A DNA stretch of 64,000 nucleotides from Daucus carota subsp. sativus (taxonomy: Eukaryota; Streptophyta; Magnoliopsida; Apiales; Apiaceae), in the NCBI RefSeq assembly GCF_001625215.2, contig NC_030386.2, positions 25,266,545 to 25,330,544 of the forward strand, written 5' to 3'. Position 1 is the stretch's first letter, and the number at the start of each line of letters is the position of its first letter. Under the pieces are notes generated by a model. The model was given only the letters and a program-made list of their open reading frames with translations, did not search any database and had not been told where the DNA came from. Of this stretch, positions 1 to 12,239 are shown piece by piece. Both the position numbers and the translations under genes were made by a program.

Positions 1-416
1 CGTGAGTTACAGTTGAACTTGAGCAAGTAGGTTATCTGTTTTTTCTAGTTTTGTGCTAGAACTCAAATACGGTACGTTTATTTAAATGTCCCGTGATACA
101 TGTTCCTAGTTCGGTATTTCCTACACAAAGTTCATCAGTCTCTGTGCTCTTATTCAACAAACTAAACCTAATGGAGTATTTAAGTAAGAGATCTTCTGTG
201 TCTAAAATTGCAAAACCCGAATGCTAAGTTGATCCCGTCATTTCGCACACAAAAATACAGCAAAATGATGCAATAGATACAAATGATTTATATTTGTACT
301 GTTTTTTTATCTCTACTTTATCAATATTTGAACCGCTGCTGTAGCAGCTCTAGGATAATATTTTGATATTTTCTGTTTTTCTGATAAATTTTAAAGTTCT
401 GTGACCGGACTTCGTT
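1..416. other. Spacer without recognised gene
   Basis: No coding exon or family resemblance seen on either strand. The sequence is ordinary AT-rich spacer up to the target-site duplication of the hAT element that follows. Confidence 0.5.
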
Positions 417-424
417 CATGTAGT

Positions 425-1026
425 TAGGGTTAAAAATGGGGTGGGGAAAATGGGGAACCCGCCCCAACCCGTCCCGAATGGGGCTGATCCGCCCCGCTAA
501 TATGGGGAATGGGGCAGTGACGGGGAATGATTTTCTGCCCCGCCAAAATATGGGGCAAGTATGGTATTTGTTAAATCCCCGCGGGGATTCCCCGCCCCGC
601 ACCGCATATATTTAATATAAATAAATAATTATATTTAATATAATATATTTATTATATTTAATATAATATATTTATTATATTTAATATTATTATTTTATAA
701 TACACAAAACTATACTTTTACAATGTATAACATGTCTCTTTGATTTCTATTATATTTAGTTTTTTGCTTTTAATATACATGTTTAATATATTTTTATTAA
801 ATTCTGAAGAAAAAATTACTAAATTTTAAAGTAATTATTTAATGTGTAATATTATAGCAGCGGGGTGGGGCGGGGCGAAATTATATTAAATCCCCGGTGG
901 GGCAGGGATGGGGATTAAAAATAAATCCCCGTGGGGAATGGGGCGGGGACGGGGCAGGAAAAATATATATGGGGCGGGGTTGGGAAATGAAGTCCCCGCC
1001 CCGAACCCGCCCCATTTTTAACCCTA
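425..1026. mobile_element. Non-autonomous hAT-type element, complete with 8-bp TSD
   Basis: The element is 602 bp with terminal inverted repeats beginning TAGGGTTAAAAATGGGG and ending in the complement CCCCATTTTTAACCCTA. It is flanked by an exact 8-bp duplication, catgtagt, at 417-424 and 1027-1034, as expected for the hAT superfamily. The ends are G/C-rich (runs of GGGGCGGGG type) and the centre is very AT-rich. No transposase ORF is present, so it would depend on an autonomous relative. The identical TSDs suggest a fairly recent insertion. Confidence 0.85.
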
Positions 1027-1034
1027 CATGTAGT

Positions 1035-1504
1035 ATTGCTGTTACAAACACCTAACAACAGTTTTTTACTGAAAACGGGTAAAAAACTGTTTGATAAATC
1101 TAAAAACAGTTTTTCGTGCAATGGTTTATAACGCAAAAGTTGCTTTTAGCAGATCTTCCCATACTTTTGAGAGAAAAAAACTCATTTTCGACTTTTGCGG
1201 GAAGCTGTCATATATTTTACTATCAAATCTTATCAAAAATATTATGACTCAAAATATGCAAATATCAAAATAAAAAAATTACCAAATAATTATTTGATTT
1301 CTATAACAACAATTTTTTTATCAACACTTTTTCTAACGGTACTAACATTTTTTAACAGCACTCCCAAATAGACTATAAGTATTGAGACCATTTTCTTTAA
1401 AATTACATAGCATAAAATGCTCAATCGTCCATGAAACAAATTGCAGTAACAAAATATATAATACATAAAGACCGTGCAGCAACTCTCTCCCAACATTATA
1501 ACAT
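1035..1504. other. 3' flank of the BAHD gene
   Basis: AT-rich sequence between the hAT element and the BAHD stop codon. It probably holds the BAHD 3' UTR on the minus strand. A short internal inverted repeat of aaaacagttttt type lies near 1058-1112. No gene seen. Confidence 0.4.
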
Positions 1505-2993
1505 TTAAATGTTCATTGATTCTTCAAAACTCTTCATTGCAGAAGCAGGCAAACCAAGAAGCACATTGATGCTTTTACGTTCTTTTCCGTGTGACAGAAA
1601 CAGGGTCACTTCTTTCTCCGGCAATGCAACAGGCACTGATAGAATAGGCTCGCCCCATCCGAAATCCGTGGTGTGGAAAGATAGCCTGGACCAAGTAGTG
1701 ATCAAAAGAGTTGCAGCCAGAGAAGGCCTTTCTCTGGTTACTTCAAAATAGTCTATTGCTGATTTCATGTAACTGTCCGTGACCAAATTCACCGCTTCCT
1801 GGACTAACTTCACTGCAAATGACAACGGCTTCTCCACGAGCTCTCCTGAAGTACAGATGGAGTTTGTTAACACAATGCCATTGCCAAAATAGCCTTGTGG
1901 CAGAGGCGGATTGAATCTGGACCTTCCATCGACAGCAAAGAGGAGTTTTGTTTGTTGATCAGGATTTAATTTCAGGGCCTGGCTTCTAGCTCTCCAGACA
2001 AATGCTGAGAGTGCTTCAAAGGTAGTGCACTTTTTGAGTGTTCCGTCTTCTAGTGCTTTCCTTTTCAGATAATCAAGCATTTCAGGACTGAAACAGAAGG
2101 ACTTGTAAAGCATTTCTTCTTTGTAGAGCTCAGCAGTGTTTGAGATGTCGTCGATTTGTGCAAATTCATGATGAGGAAACTCAATTTTTGGTTCGTCTCT
2201 AGCTTTGAGTATGCTTCTGTCAAGAAACGGAGGCACTTTGAGGGATAAGCCTCGTGCAGTTTCACCCCACGAATTCACGAAGTCCATAGCACCAAGCCCA
2301 TCAAACATGCAATGGTTCATGCATAATCCAAGAACAAATCCTCCACATTTGAATTTTGTAACCTGAATCATATTAGCAATATTAAAATCACTCTCCCACT
2401 GTCTGAAGTCATTACTTTAGAGTTTTGACACTGAGTATGAGACAACTAATAGTGTTTGATAATAAATATGGAACAGATTACAAAATACTTTTAAAAAAAA
2501 TACTAATATGGAACAGATTACAAAATAATTTAAACTAAAAAAAAGAACTGACCTGGGCTACAAGAGGAGGAATCTCTAGTATGTTTTTGGCCCCTGGAAC
2601 ATCATAAACCAACTTCCCAAGAGTGACAGGATCCGGCTTTGTATTATCACCAATCTCTTCCAAACCACAATTAGCCTCTGCCTCGACAAAGACAGCACCT
2701 TCTCCACTACAATTTACAATCAACTTGCCCTCAGGGCTTATTGTTAACCGCCCTGCAAGCGGGTAATAATGAACAAGAACCTTTGCCAAGGCATCCTTAA
2801 TCACCTCCACAGCATTCTCATTCCCTTTCTCCTCGGACTTGAAGCAGTAAATAGTACGTACAATCACCGCAATGTTCTGATCAAGGTTGGACAAAAAGTA
2901 CAGACCCTTCTCAATATCATCAGCAGGAGGAACCAGCGTTGGCTCGCCTTGCTTGACCACTAGCTCAAACTCATCAACGCCAAAGTTTCCCAT
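1505..2993 (-). CDS. BAHD acyltransferase, omega-hydroxyacid/fatty-alcohol hydroxycinnamoyl transferase-like
   Basis: Two coding exons, 2993-2553 and 2362-1505, joined in phase 0 across a 190-bp intron (CAG|GT and CAG|G borders), give 432 aa, normal for the family. The catalytic HXXXD motif is HCMFD (residues 164-168) just after the junction, and the structural DFGWG motif is at 380-384. The N-terminus ([11 protein letters not shown], then [17 protein letters not shown]) resembles the clade of omega-hydroxypalmitate feruloyl transferase (HHT/ASFT) and fatty alcohol caffeoyl transferase. These enzymes move feruloyl or caffeoyl groups from CoA to long-chain hydroxyacids or alcohols for suberin and waxes. 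The exact acceptor cannot be read from sequence. The ATG at 2993 is the first one downstream of a TATA box near 3090. No lesions seen. Confidence 0.93.
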
Positions 2994-3089
2994 GAGAAGT
3001 TGCTTACAAACCTGTAATGAGCAAATGTCTTTGAGTGTAGTATTGAAAGTAAACAAGAGTGATATACTAATGAAAGAGTTTGCAGCAGC

Positions 3090-3097
3090 TTATATAG
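3090..3097 (-). promoter_or_regulatory. Putative TATA box of the BAHD gene
   Basis: Read on the minus strand this is CCTATATAAG, about 100 bp before the ATG at 2993. That predicts transcription start near 3060 and a leader of about 65 nt without upstream ATG. Confidence 0.55.
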
Positions 3098-3114
3098 GAA
3101 TGCATGGGTTAGAA

Positions 3115-3897
3115 GATATCAAAGTTTGTTAGTTTTGGTTAACAAAGATTTAATCAAGAAAGGGACAGGGTATGCTACAAATTTGGAGGTATTCATTATT
3201 CACAAAGCTGTTTTAAATGTGGGGGGCCATTTTCAAAAATTTGCTCTGGTGAGGTCATACTGTTTATTAATAGAGGTAGGCTACTGGCTACAAACCAAAC
3301 AATGCGAGTCATAACTCATAAGATGGCTCATGGGGTGTTTGGTGAGGTTGGCATCCAAATTTGGGTAATCAACCTAGACAATACAAATTATTCAAACAAG
3401 CACCATCATGCACAGGCTTTCGTTAATTAAATAAAGCAAAGCACGGCTTTATATGCCAGCTTGTAACGCATAACACAATTAGTATAAGCTAACCGGGTTT
3501 AAAGCATTGCCGACAGTATAAACGAATAATATAAAAACCTCTGTGACGTTGGTTATATTTGTCGAATTAGCGTCTTTTGCTACTTGCAAGAAGATTTCAT
3601 GTCATTTGGTATCATATGCAAGTGATTTGTAGGTGGAACAAATTTAACATAATAAGCACTATTTTCTATCATTTTAAGTTTTTAACCAATTCTAACATAG
3701 ATGCTCTATCATTTTAGCCGATCCCATCTATGATGCTCTATATTTTTAGCCGGTCATTTTAACCAATCCTAGATGTAAAGACGATCTTAATTACCGGCAC
3801 CATAATTAAAATTTTATATATTGCTCCTTTAAATAAGATAGTATGTTTTTCTTGCAGCTAAATGATAAAAATTCTGAGCTGATAAGTATTGCAGCAC

Positions 3898-3943
<46 letters not shown>

Positions 3944-4950
3944 CTCTAGTTGTAGCTGCATATGAACGTACCGAGACATTACAATTCAGTTAAAACCAAG
4001 CTTGGTAAAAAAAATAAGCTAGGAGGTACAGTATTTTCTAACCATAGCGACCTGCAAAGTTGCTGAAGCCTGAAACTAAGCATGGGGTTGCATTTATATA
4101 CTGAGAAACAGCTCGAAGGCCATTCCTGGAAAAATAAGTAGTGTAAACTGAAAACTACATGCTGAAACACTTTATGCTCCTTGCTATAAATCATTATTTC
4201 CCTGGTGAAGATCATGGGCACAAACAGACCTCAGAAGTGTTATCAAGCATGGCCCCAGTCTTAACCAGAGGATCACCGCCAGAAAATCCAAGTTACATTG
4301 CAACCTTCACTATAAACATTCATATGAGGAAGCAGAGACAAAGTAACATTTAGTAGGCAATTTTAATTACACAAGACCTGCAATTATACACAAGCCTCAC
4401 CTTGAACATGAAAAATTACCATTGGAAGGTTTTGATACAAGAGATCCTTGTTCCAGACATAATTGTGACCAAAAGTAATAAACAAAGCATGAAAATGTGC
4501 CTTTCAAAGTAATTTGTTAATATCTGATACTAAGTATAGCTTACAAAAACACAATATCAAGGGTTAAAAAACTGAGATCACTGCTACTTCTTAATCCCAA
4601 CTTCAGTCAATATTTTCTAAGACAGAATACCAAAGGAGTGCCACATTTATGAAATATCAGCTAAACCAAATTAAGTACAGCTACCAAAAGGGAGAGCTAG
4701 CTATCAAGACACAAAAGAACTCCTTAACATCTACAATAAGTTACCTAAAATAAACTAATATCTATTGATACAAACAGACCTATTCTGGGGTCTTCATCTA
4801 GCAGGGAAGATGAAAATTGGAAGGCCAACACATCATTCACACCAACAAAAAACCCTGTACAGTTAGGACCTGCCCTATTGACTCGTTACACAACCTTATT
4901 AGCGGCACATGGACTCAAAAGTTCTTTCTTACACTATGCCGCACTGCCAC
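3115..4950. other. Intergenic spacer with AT microsatellite
   Basis: This holds the BAHD promoter side and the 3' flank of the DEK gene. A pure (AT)n run of about 40 bp lies at 3900-3940. The part adjoining 4950 is likely DEK 3' UTR. No coding exon recognised. Confidence 0.45.
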
Positions 4951-5774
4951 CTAAGCATTATTATCATCTTCCCCATCCCCTTCGCCATCTTCTGCAGTAT
5001 CTTCCTCCCCGTCATCATCTTCATCAGTCATGTTGTTTATAACATCAGTAATAATCGCCTTCACCTCGGCTTTTCTGTGCATGAGATCTACATCGAAGTG
5101 GGCACCTAATAGAATCAAGATTTTTATATTAGCCACTGAAAAGTAAAAAAAAAAAAAAGGAACTTGCATAACTTTAGCTTACCGAGCTGTTTAAGTATAT
5201 CAGATAAGGTTGCCTGCATGATCATAAACGCAATGATATCACTGTCAGTAGAAAATTTACGAGACCTCATAGTTTTGTCGACAAAAAAAAAGTCATTACA
5301 CAGCTGAAAACAAGAGTACATACAGTGTTGAAGTCAACTTCCTTCAAAATGTCTGCTACAACTGCATGCATCTCCTCTTTGCTGGGTTCAGGTTTGGCCT
5401 TTTTGCTCGGCTTTTCATTTCCTAATGCCAACAAATTCATATACAAAATCATCACATACAAGAAAACATTGCATATCCAAACAGTGATCTATGGAAAATC
5501 ACTTTAGATAAAAACTGAGAAACTAGGCCTTTCTTAGATATATTCTTAGATATAAAAATGTTTCTGGTTCTCAGTCTTTTAGGTCTCTCCAATATTGGGG
5601 GTTATCAATACATCATCTCAGGAGAAATCCGGAACATGCAAATTACATGGTGCAGCATTTAATTAGTAATATCATGTAGTGAAAAAGAATGAAATGTAAG
5701 ATAGCATTCTTTGTTTGCCAATCACATAATTATAGACTTATAGTTCAGCTAATTTTGTGAAACACTCTTTTTTT

Positions 5775-5815
<41 letters not shown>

Positions 5816-8800
5816 AAGTCTTAACCATTCTCTTAATATATAAAAAGCTACAATTAAAAAATTAAAATTCTATGAGATATTGGAAAGAGCTAATCAATTA
5901 TTAGTTCCCTCTCCATCAACAAATAAGTTGTAATTTTTCCCCCAACTTTGAAGTCAAAGTGGGAGGAGGATTGAACAAAACTTAAGAGAAGAGATGGCTA
6001 TCAAGAGAACAAGAATACTTTCTTAATAAACTGAAGTGCTGAAAATAAACTGTGCTATATTGGTTCACAACCTCCAAATATTTTTGAAAATATGAGAACA
6101 TAGCATGGTTGTCACAACGCCGAAGTCAAGTCGAGTCGATAGAGGTCCGGCAACTAGTTGTCAGCTAGTAGACAAATTAATAATTAATAATAATAATAAT
6201 AATAATATATTATTATTATACATCTCATATATGTTGTTTCTCACAACAGAAGTTCAACATTCACTTGCATATTATTTACAAATTTGATATATTCATTACA
6301 AACATTTTATTTTCTTCGTTTCTATATACATCTATACATACATACATGCATACACACACACACACACACACACTCTCGTTATATATACATATCTGCACAC
6401 ACACACACACACACACACATTATACATATACAAGTTTTTATCAAGCCTGCTCACACACATGTATAAATATATATTTATCAGTTTCAAGTTGTTAAGGTTA
6501 TAGAAAAAAGCTCTTTACATCATTGTAAATAATTTGGGCTGGTTTTTTTACTGGGTTTTGCATTAAACCAACTAGTCGATAAATTGACCTGCCTAGTTAC
6601 AACTCAGCCGACTAGTCATCCAAATCAACCAGTTATTCAACAATTAGAAAGTCGAGCTCCTTAGTCTAACTTCTTTCCACGACTAGGCATCAACTAGTTA
6701 GAACTAGTCGAGCTCCGTGGCAACAATGGAATATAGTGGTGGCAGTGATCTTATTATACAAAATCATGGCTGTCAGACCTCCAAGTTCTTTTTGTTCCAT
6801 GACATAAAGAATTTAAATGGAGATATCAATGAAGCAACTAAATAAGCTTGTGTAGCAAAAGACAATACTGAATAGGAAGGATAAAGTATATATCCACAAA
6901 AATATACCTTTATTTTTTGAATGAGCCTTTGTGGAAGACTTGTTTTTGCTGGAGGTTTTCTCTTTTGCAGATAAAGATTGGTCTTTCTCATGTTCCTTTT
7001 CCAGCTTTTGTTTCTTAGTAGAAGGCGCCTTGGATTTACGAGATGAGCCAGATGCTGCATTGGTGTTAGCCTTGTCAGCTTTTTCCTTGGCAGATGACAT
7101 GGAAGATTTCTTAGTCGACTTTGGAGTTGTTTTGGATGATTTTATAGGGGTGGCTTTTTTAACAGATTTGGATTTGTCAACAGTTTTACCCCCAGAATTG
7201 CCCTTACTAGCTGCCTTGGAAGAACTTGTTTTACTTGTCAATTGCAGTTTTGGTTCAACTTCCTTATCATCTTCCTCTTCTTCAGACTTGCTCTCCTGCT
7301 CACTGTCTTCCTTTGAAGCAGCATCACTGTTATTGTCATTTTCATCATCTTGAGAAGCATCTTTGCTTTCTGAGTCTTGACCTTCCTCATCATCTTCGTC
7401 AGCATTCTTGGAAGGGAGCTTGCTCTTCTCAGATTCAGACTTAAGCTTTTGTTTCTGTCAAACAATTAGGAGAACATTTCAGTGCCTAGACACATATAAT
7501 ACACATAGAAATAAACGATCAACAGAAAGGCTTCAGAAGCATCTAGTAAAATCTGAATGTCTTGCTAATTACACACTAGGGAAGTCACACAAGAACTCCA
7601 TTTAAAATTCCCAATTATTATTTGTTTCTATAATTAGAAATGTTACAATATCGAATAAAAAAAATTATGTACAGCCATACGTTTAGGAACACCAACATCT
7701 AGCAGAAATTACTAACACATAGAGTTTATGTTGTAGTAAAATAAGCGTCATTGCGCCGCCTAGGCGCCACTTATATGTGTGCACTGTGCATATTGGTGAT
7801 ATTTATATACACACATTTTTACATTGTAGTAAGATAGAATAACCGTAATTATATTTAATTTTATATGTGAGAATGTATTATATTACAATATTTGTGTGTC
7901 AGCGTGTGTATATCTAGAAAGAGAACTTCAAATATAACTATCATCCTGTAAGCAGCAGAGCTGCAGAGCAGAACAGCAAACGCTTCTTTCATATTACTCC
8001 CTCCGTCCCCCTCATTTGTTTACATTGGGGGACGGGGTTTCAGCACACATTCTAATGCTCTCATAAAACGTAGTTAGATAAATTATTTTGAACTTTTTTT
8101 CTTCTGAAAAAAAATTTGATGTTCATATTTTTATACAAAAACAAAAAAATTCAAAAATAAGTTATAAAACTATGTTTTATATGCGCGTTAAAATGCGTGT
8201 CGAACAATGCAAAAAAAACTGTAAAGAAATGAGAGGGACAGAGGGAGTATATTTTTTCGTAGCAAAAAATACAATCGCTCATTACCATTAAAACATATGG
8301 ACTTATTAATGTATAAATTTTTATAGAAGTAAAATAATAGGAAAATTCAAAACAAGTTATCCAGAGCCTTGCATATTAAGCACAATTAAAAAAGGATCAA
8401 GTATCCACTTTCAACATGAAGGATCTGACTCAAATCCACCCATGTCAAGTCATGTTCAACAAGGGTATAACAAAAATTCTGAACAGTGCGAAAAAACAAA
8501 GGAAGCTTTATAAGAAACAAGATTAATTTCAATCTATCTAAGTGTGACTCATTATAAAGTTTGATTATACACACACACACATATTACTAGATATATTCCA
8601 ATATTACAATAGAAGAATAAAATCATTTGATTCCTTCCTTACTAGTTCCCTTAATATTAGACTTTTACTTGTGGCAAATGGCAAGCTATGTTGGACTCGG
8701 GCACTCAAATCGGACACTTATATGTTAGATGCAAACTTATATAATTTTCAAAATGTCGCAGAGTCCAACATTTGGACACGTATCCATGTTGGACGCTTCA

Positions 8801-9566
8801 AGCTGAGTAACAAAGTTGACGAGTACTGGGGTTTCACACAATATAAGGATATGTAATCTTCTATTTCATTATTAGAAGACGTTGATTGACTACTAAATGG
8901 AGGTCTCTCGATTGTTATGAGTTGCAATCTATACAAACTCTTTCTTCTTTGGTTGAGAAATTTTAAAGGGTATTGGTTCTGTGGTTGGGTAACCTTGAGG
9001 CTTGAGCCTAGTATGTTTTTGCGGTTAATCTACATAAATCTATCATTTTCCTTGCTTTAATTGTTGTCCCTCCATCATTATGACTGTCTTGTTCATATTG
9101 CAGCTATAAGGTAATTAGCATATTACCACAAATGGCCAATAACTAAATTAAGATTAGGAACAATGCATTGACATGCTTATCCCAAAGAGGAAAAATCATT
9201 AGACATTTGACATGTTGATAACTTGATATAATAGCCTAAATGTATGTGCCTGCCCAAGTTGTTGCAAAGTCAGAACTACCAAAGGAGGTCATAACTTGTA
9301 ACACTTAATTTTGTAAACAGCTTCCAATTATTACAATTCACTACAAACAAGGCAGCATAAATTTTTCTTTAGAACGTCAGCATAAACTACAAACCAAGCA
9401 TGGAACACACCTTGGATAATGTTCCTGAAGCTTCCTCGACAGATCTTGGCGACTTGCTAGATTTAGCCTTCCTCTTCCGCTGTTTACCTTTCTGATTCAT
9501 CGATAGGCATGAACAACAAATAATAAGCAATGAGAAACCAAACAAACTCAGAGGGAAAAGGTCTTG

Positions 9567-9620
<54 letters not shown>

Positions 9621-11851
9621 CCATTTCTTTATCAGCAAGCAATTCTTCAGTTGTAACATGTGGAGATTCCAAAAACTCTAATAGTTTTGCAGACAGATCT
9701 TCCTGAACCACAGTTGGCAACTTGTCAGAATTGCAAATAAGGCAAAGTTCAGATGACAATTTTTTTTTGCTAGCAGTTCAGATGACAATTTCTAACCACC
9801 TTATTCGCATAGTCTCAATCCCACTCACCTTCTTTGTAGAGGCTTTATTAACTGGTATGTTAAGGATATCACAAAACAACAGTAGTTTTTCTTTGACACA
9901 CTTATCGATTCTCTCCTTAATTTTTGTCCTCTGCTTTTCCTGGTTAATGTAGACAAGATATTAAATAAGCAGCAATGTGTACCTACATAATTGAAATGGC
10001 CCAAACCAGGCCAAAAAAAATAGACCGACTCCACCCGTCTATCTGATGCTATGAAGAGTAGGCAAAAAGAAAAACTTGGCAAGTTAAGATATAATTCTCC
10101 GGCTCATACCTCATTCTCAGCCCACACGAAGCCCGAAAACAACCCGATGTTCTTTTTTAGTGTATGCACCTGCAATATAATCCCATGATTAATGCCTGGC
10201 AGCCTTATAATTCATTAACTAAATCTCCAAATAATTTTATTAGTAGGAAGAAACACATGCACATAATGACCATCAACAGAAATTTTGAAATTCAGCATCT
10301 ATGAAAATGATATACTTCCAAAAATGAATAACAGTGAAGTCCATAAAATATAACCTTCATCCTCTTTCCAAAAAGGATGTTATGAAGTAGCTGCAGGTTA
10401 TCATCAGGTTTTATCTTGGACAGCTTGAAGGCCACTGCAAAAATTAAAAATATCAAATTAAACGATACCAAGTCTTCTCACAAAATGTCAGAGAATTTTA
10501 TACCCAATATAAACGACGATAAAAGCTTCAGAACAGAAGTTAATAGACAAATTATTTGGACACGTGTCTTGCATAAGTAGAAGACAGCAAATAACATACA
10601 TACATGCATGCATGCAATTTATCAGAACTAGACAACTAGTAATCTACATCATTAGAAAAACAAGATGTGCAAATTGTGCCATTGTGTATAACCACGATAG
10701 CAAAAACATGATACTGTTTTGGCACTACGGATACACTTTCTATCTAGCCTGATACCTGGAATAGACATCAATCAAGTTATACAAAACATTTACAGAACTC
10801 AAGAAGAAACAATCAGCTTACATAAATCATCAATCAAACTCAAGGTCAAGCAATCAGAAAATGAGATAGCAGAGTTGAAACAAAGAAAATAAGATACAAA
10901 GCCATGCATAAAGATTCTAATATACATTTAGCAAGAAAAAGAGATTGTGATATACAATATGTAACACGCGGACATAATACAATATGTTTACATGCACATT
11001 GACACTTATTTTATGTTGCTTATGTAAAGTGATATGTGCATAAAACACATTAAGAGCCTATTTAAGTAATTAATTGGCAAAATTAAATCGGATATATTAA
11101 TTGGTCGGTTTATTAAATCACAAATTATTACACTCACCACAATATCCACTCAAACTAAACAACAAATAACTTTAAACTTATAACTTTAACTAGCAAGTAA
11201 TTACAATGCAAGTAAACCGGTCGGTCATTCATGCCATGCCTGATGAACTAAAATGAAAGTGTATCAAATCATCAATGCATACCATTTGGAATGTCCTTGA
11301 GCATCGTCCCTTTCCCCTGCATTTACCAAATTTCAAAGATCCACTTTTGATCATATTCAATTAATAACGAACAACCTGTAAAATGTCGAAAGTAAGTAGT
11401 AAATTACCTTTTCAATCGAAAAGGGCTTAGTCGCAGAACCCCTAGCTAAAGAAGTTTCAGTATATCTCTCAACTGTCTTTCTTTCCCTGGAAGGCCTTTC
11501 AATTGTCGACTCTTTCACTTCGCCTCTCCGCTTTTTCGACACCGGTGTCTTCATTCCACTTCCCTTCTTGCTTGTCTCCTCCTCCTCCTTTTCCTCTTCC
11601 GCCTCTTCAGTCTCCTTCTCTTCCTCCTTTTCAACATCTTGTTCCTCCTGGTCCTTTTCAACATCTTGTTCCGCCTTGTCGCCGCCTTCCCCTTGCTCTG
11701 CCTCCTCCTTATCCGCCATTACAGAATCATGTTGAGTATGATTAGGGTTAGGGTTTGATTCGGCTTCTTTTTCAGCTTCAATTTCAGGATTCTCCACTTG
11801 CATATCAGCTACTTTCGTGTCCTCTTCCCCAGATCCGTCCTCAGACGCCAT
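4951..11851 (-). CDS. DEK: DEK domain chromatin-associated protein
   Basis: Eleven coding exons were traced on the minus strand: 11851-11408, 11316-11283, 10434-10355, 10169-10110, 9939-9829, 9702-9622, 9491-9411, 7454-6908, 5421-5324, 5213-5183 and 5105-4951. All have GT/AG borders and the frame stays open for 573 aa. Residues 1-145 are acidic (E/D/K-rich). About 149-270 is the conserved DEK core (GKGTMLKDIPN, then a region like KNIGLFSGFVW, then a SAP-like stretch near KKEDLSAKLLEFLESP). About 271-480 is a long charged Lys/Ser-rich linker. About 493-550 is the DEK C-terminal domain (EEMHAVVADILKEVDFNTAT), followed by an acidic tail. DEK proteins bind DNA and histones and shape chromatin topology in the nucleus. 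Introns 7 and 8 are large and carry transposons. Telo-box-like AAACCCTA motifs precede the ATG. Confidence 0.95.
5768..5814. repeat. T17-G30 homopolymer run in DEK intron
   Basis: About 17 T are followed by 30 consecutive G on the plus strand, inside DEK intron 8 (5422-6907). In the transcript it would read C30 then A17. Such a long G run could form G-quadruplexes and is also a typical site of assembly or polymerase slippage error. Confidence 0.9.
6104..6728. mobile_element. hAT-like element in DEK intron 8
   Basis: The ends are short imperfect inverted repeats, CATGGTTGTCAC and GTGGCAACAATG. The flanks are a near-perfect 8-bp duplication, gaacatag (6096-6103) versus gaatatag (6729-6736). 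The body has ACTAGT/AGTCGAG-rich ends and an AT-rich centre with two (CA)n runs. No ORF for a transposase. The single TSD mismatch suggests an older insertion. Confidence 0.65.
6351..6419. repeat. Two (CA)n microsatellites
   Basis: Two CA runs of roughly 20 bp each, at about 6351-6372 and 6395-6419, are separated by an AT-rich spacer inside the hAT-like element. Confidence 0.85.
7997..8247. mobile_element. Stowaway-like MITE (Tc1/mariner) in DEK intron 7
   Basis: The left end CTCCCTCCGTCCCCCTCATT and the inverted right end, AATGAGAGGGACAGAGGGAG, match the Stowaway terminal consensus. TA duplications lie at 7995-7996 and 8248-8249. The element is 251 bp with long inverted arms and no coding capacity. 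Confidence 0.9.
9571..9620. repeat. (GT)n(GA)n microsatellite abutting a splice donor
   Basis: About 32 bp of GT repeats followed by about 18 bp of GA repeats. On the minus strand this makes up the first part of the 130-bp DEK intron 6, starting at position +3 after the donor GT at 9621-9620. Confidence 0.9.
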
Positions 11852-11894
11852 TGAAACGCGAATTCAGTCGAGAATTGAGTGAGATTTGGGGAAT

Positions 11895-11935
11895 CGAGAA
11901 AACCCTAAAGTGGGCAATTGAGAAACCCTAGAAAT
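11895..11935 (-). promoter_or_regulatory. Telo-box-like motifs upstream of DEK
   Basis: Two copies of AAACCCTA type lie at about 11900-11909 and 11923-11931, 50-80 bp before the DEK ATG. Telo-boxes of this form are common near start sites of plant translation and cell-cycle genes. Function here is inferred only from the motif. Confidence 0.45.
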
Positions 11936-12068
11936 TGGGGGAGAATTTGGGGCGAGAGTGACGGGGTGGGTTTGCTAGTAAGAGTAATTGATGAGAGAGC
12001 AGAGAATTGTGTGTAGATAGATATGTACGGGGGACTGGGGAGTAGTGATTGCCGGTGGTTATATTTGA

Positions 12069-12072
<4 letters not shown>

Positions 12073-12100
<28 letters not shown>

Positions 12101-12101
12101 T
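12073..12101. repeat. (GA)n microsatellite in DEK 5' region
   Basis: A GA run of about 28 bp lies 220-250 bp upstream of the DEK start codon, within its probable leader or core promoter. Such tracts in plants can be GAGA-type regulatory sites (bound by BBR/BPC proteins), but this is inference. Confidence 0.8.
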
Positions 12102-12239
12102 GTGTTTGACCGCAGCCGGTTCCAGATTTCAGTGGTGTGGGCGGGGGTTTAATTTTGGGTCTTTCAAATATTTCATTCCCTGGTATCACTGGGAATTCTC
12201 TAGTTACCTATTCTAATTTAACTCATCGTAATTCGAACA

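Noticed and set aside
2994..3060. Upstream coding extension or leader intron for the BAHD gene
   Set aside because: The frame is open to about 3056 and a CAG lies at about 3013, but there is no ATG in the extension, and the TATA position explains a simple leader.
6931..7353. 140-codon open frame on the plus strand opposite DEK exon 8
   Set aside because: It is the antisense shadow of the Lys/Ser/Glu-rich DEK linker; composition mirrors it and no domain is seen.
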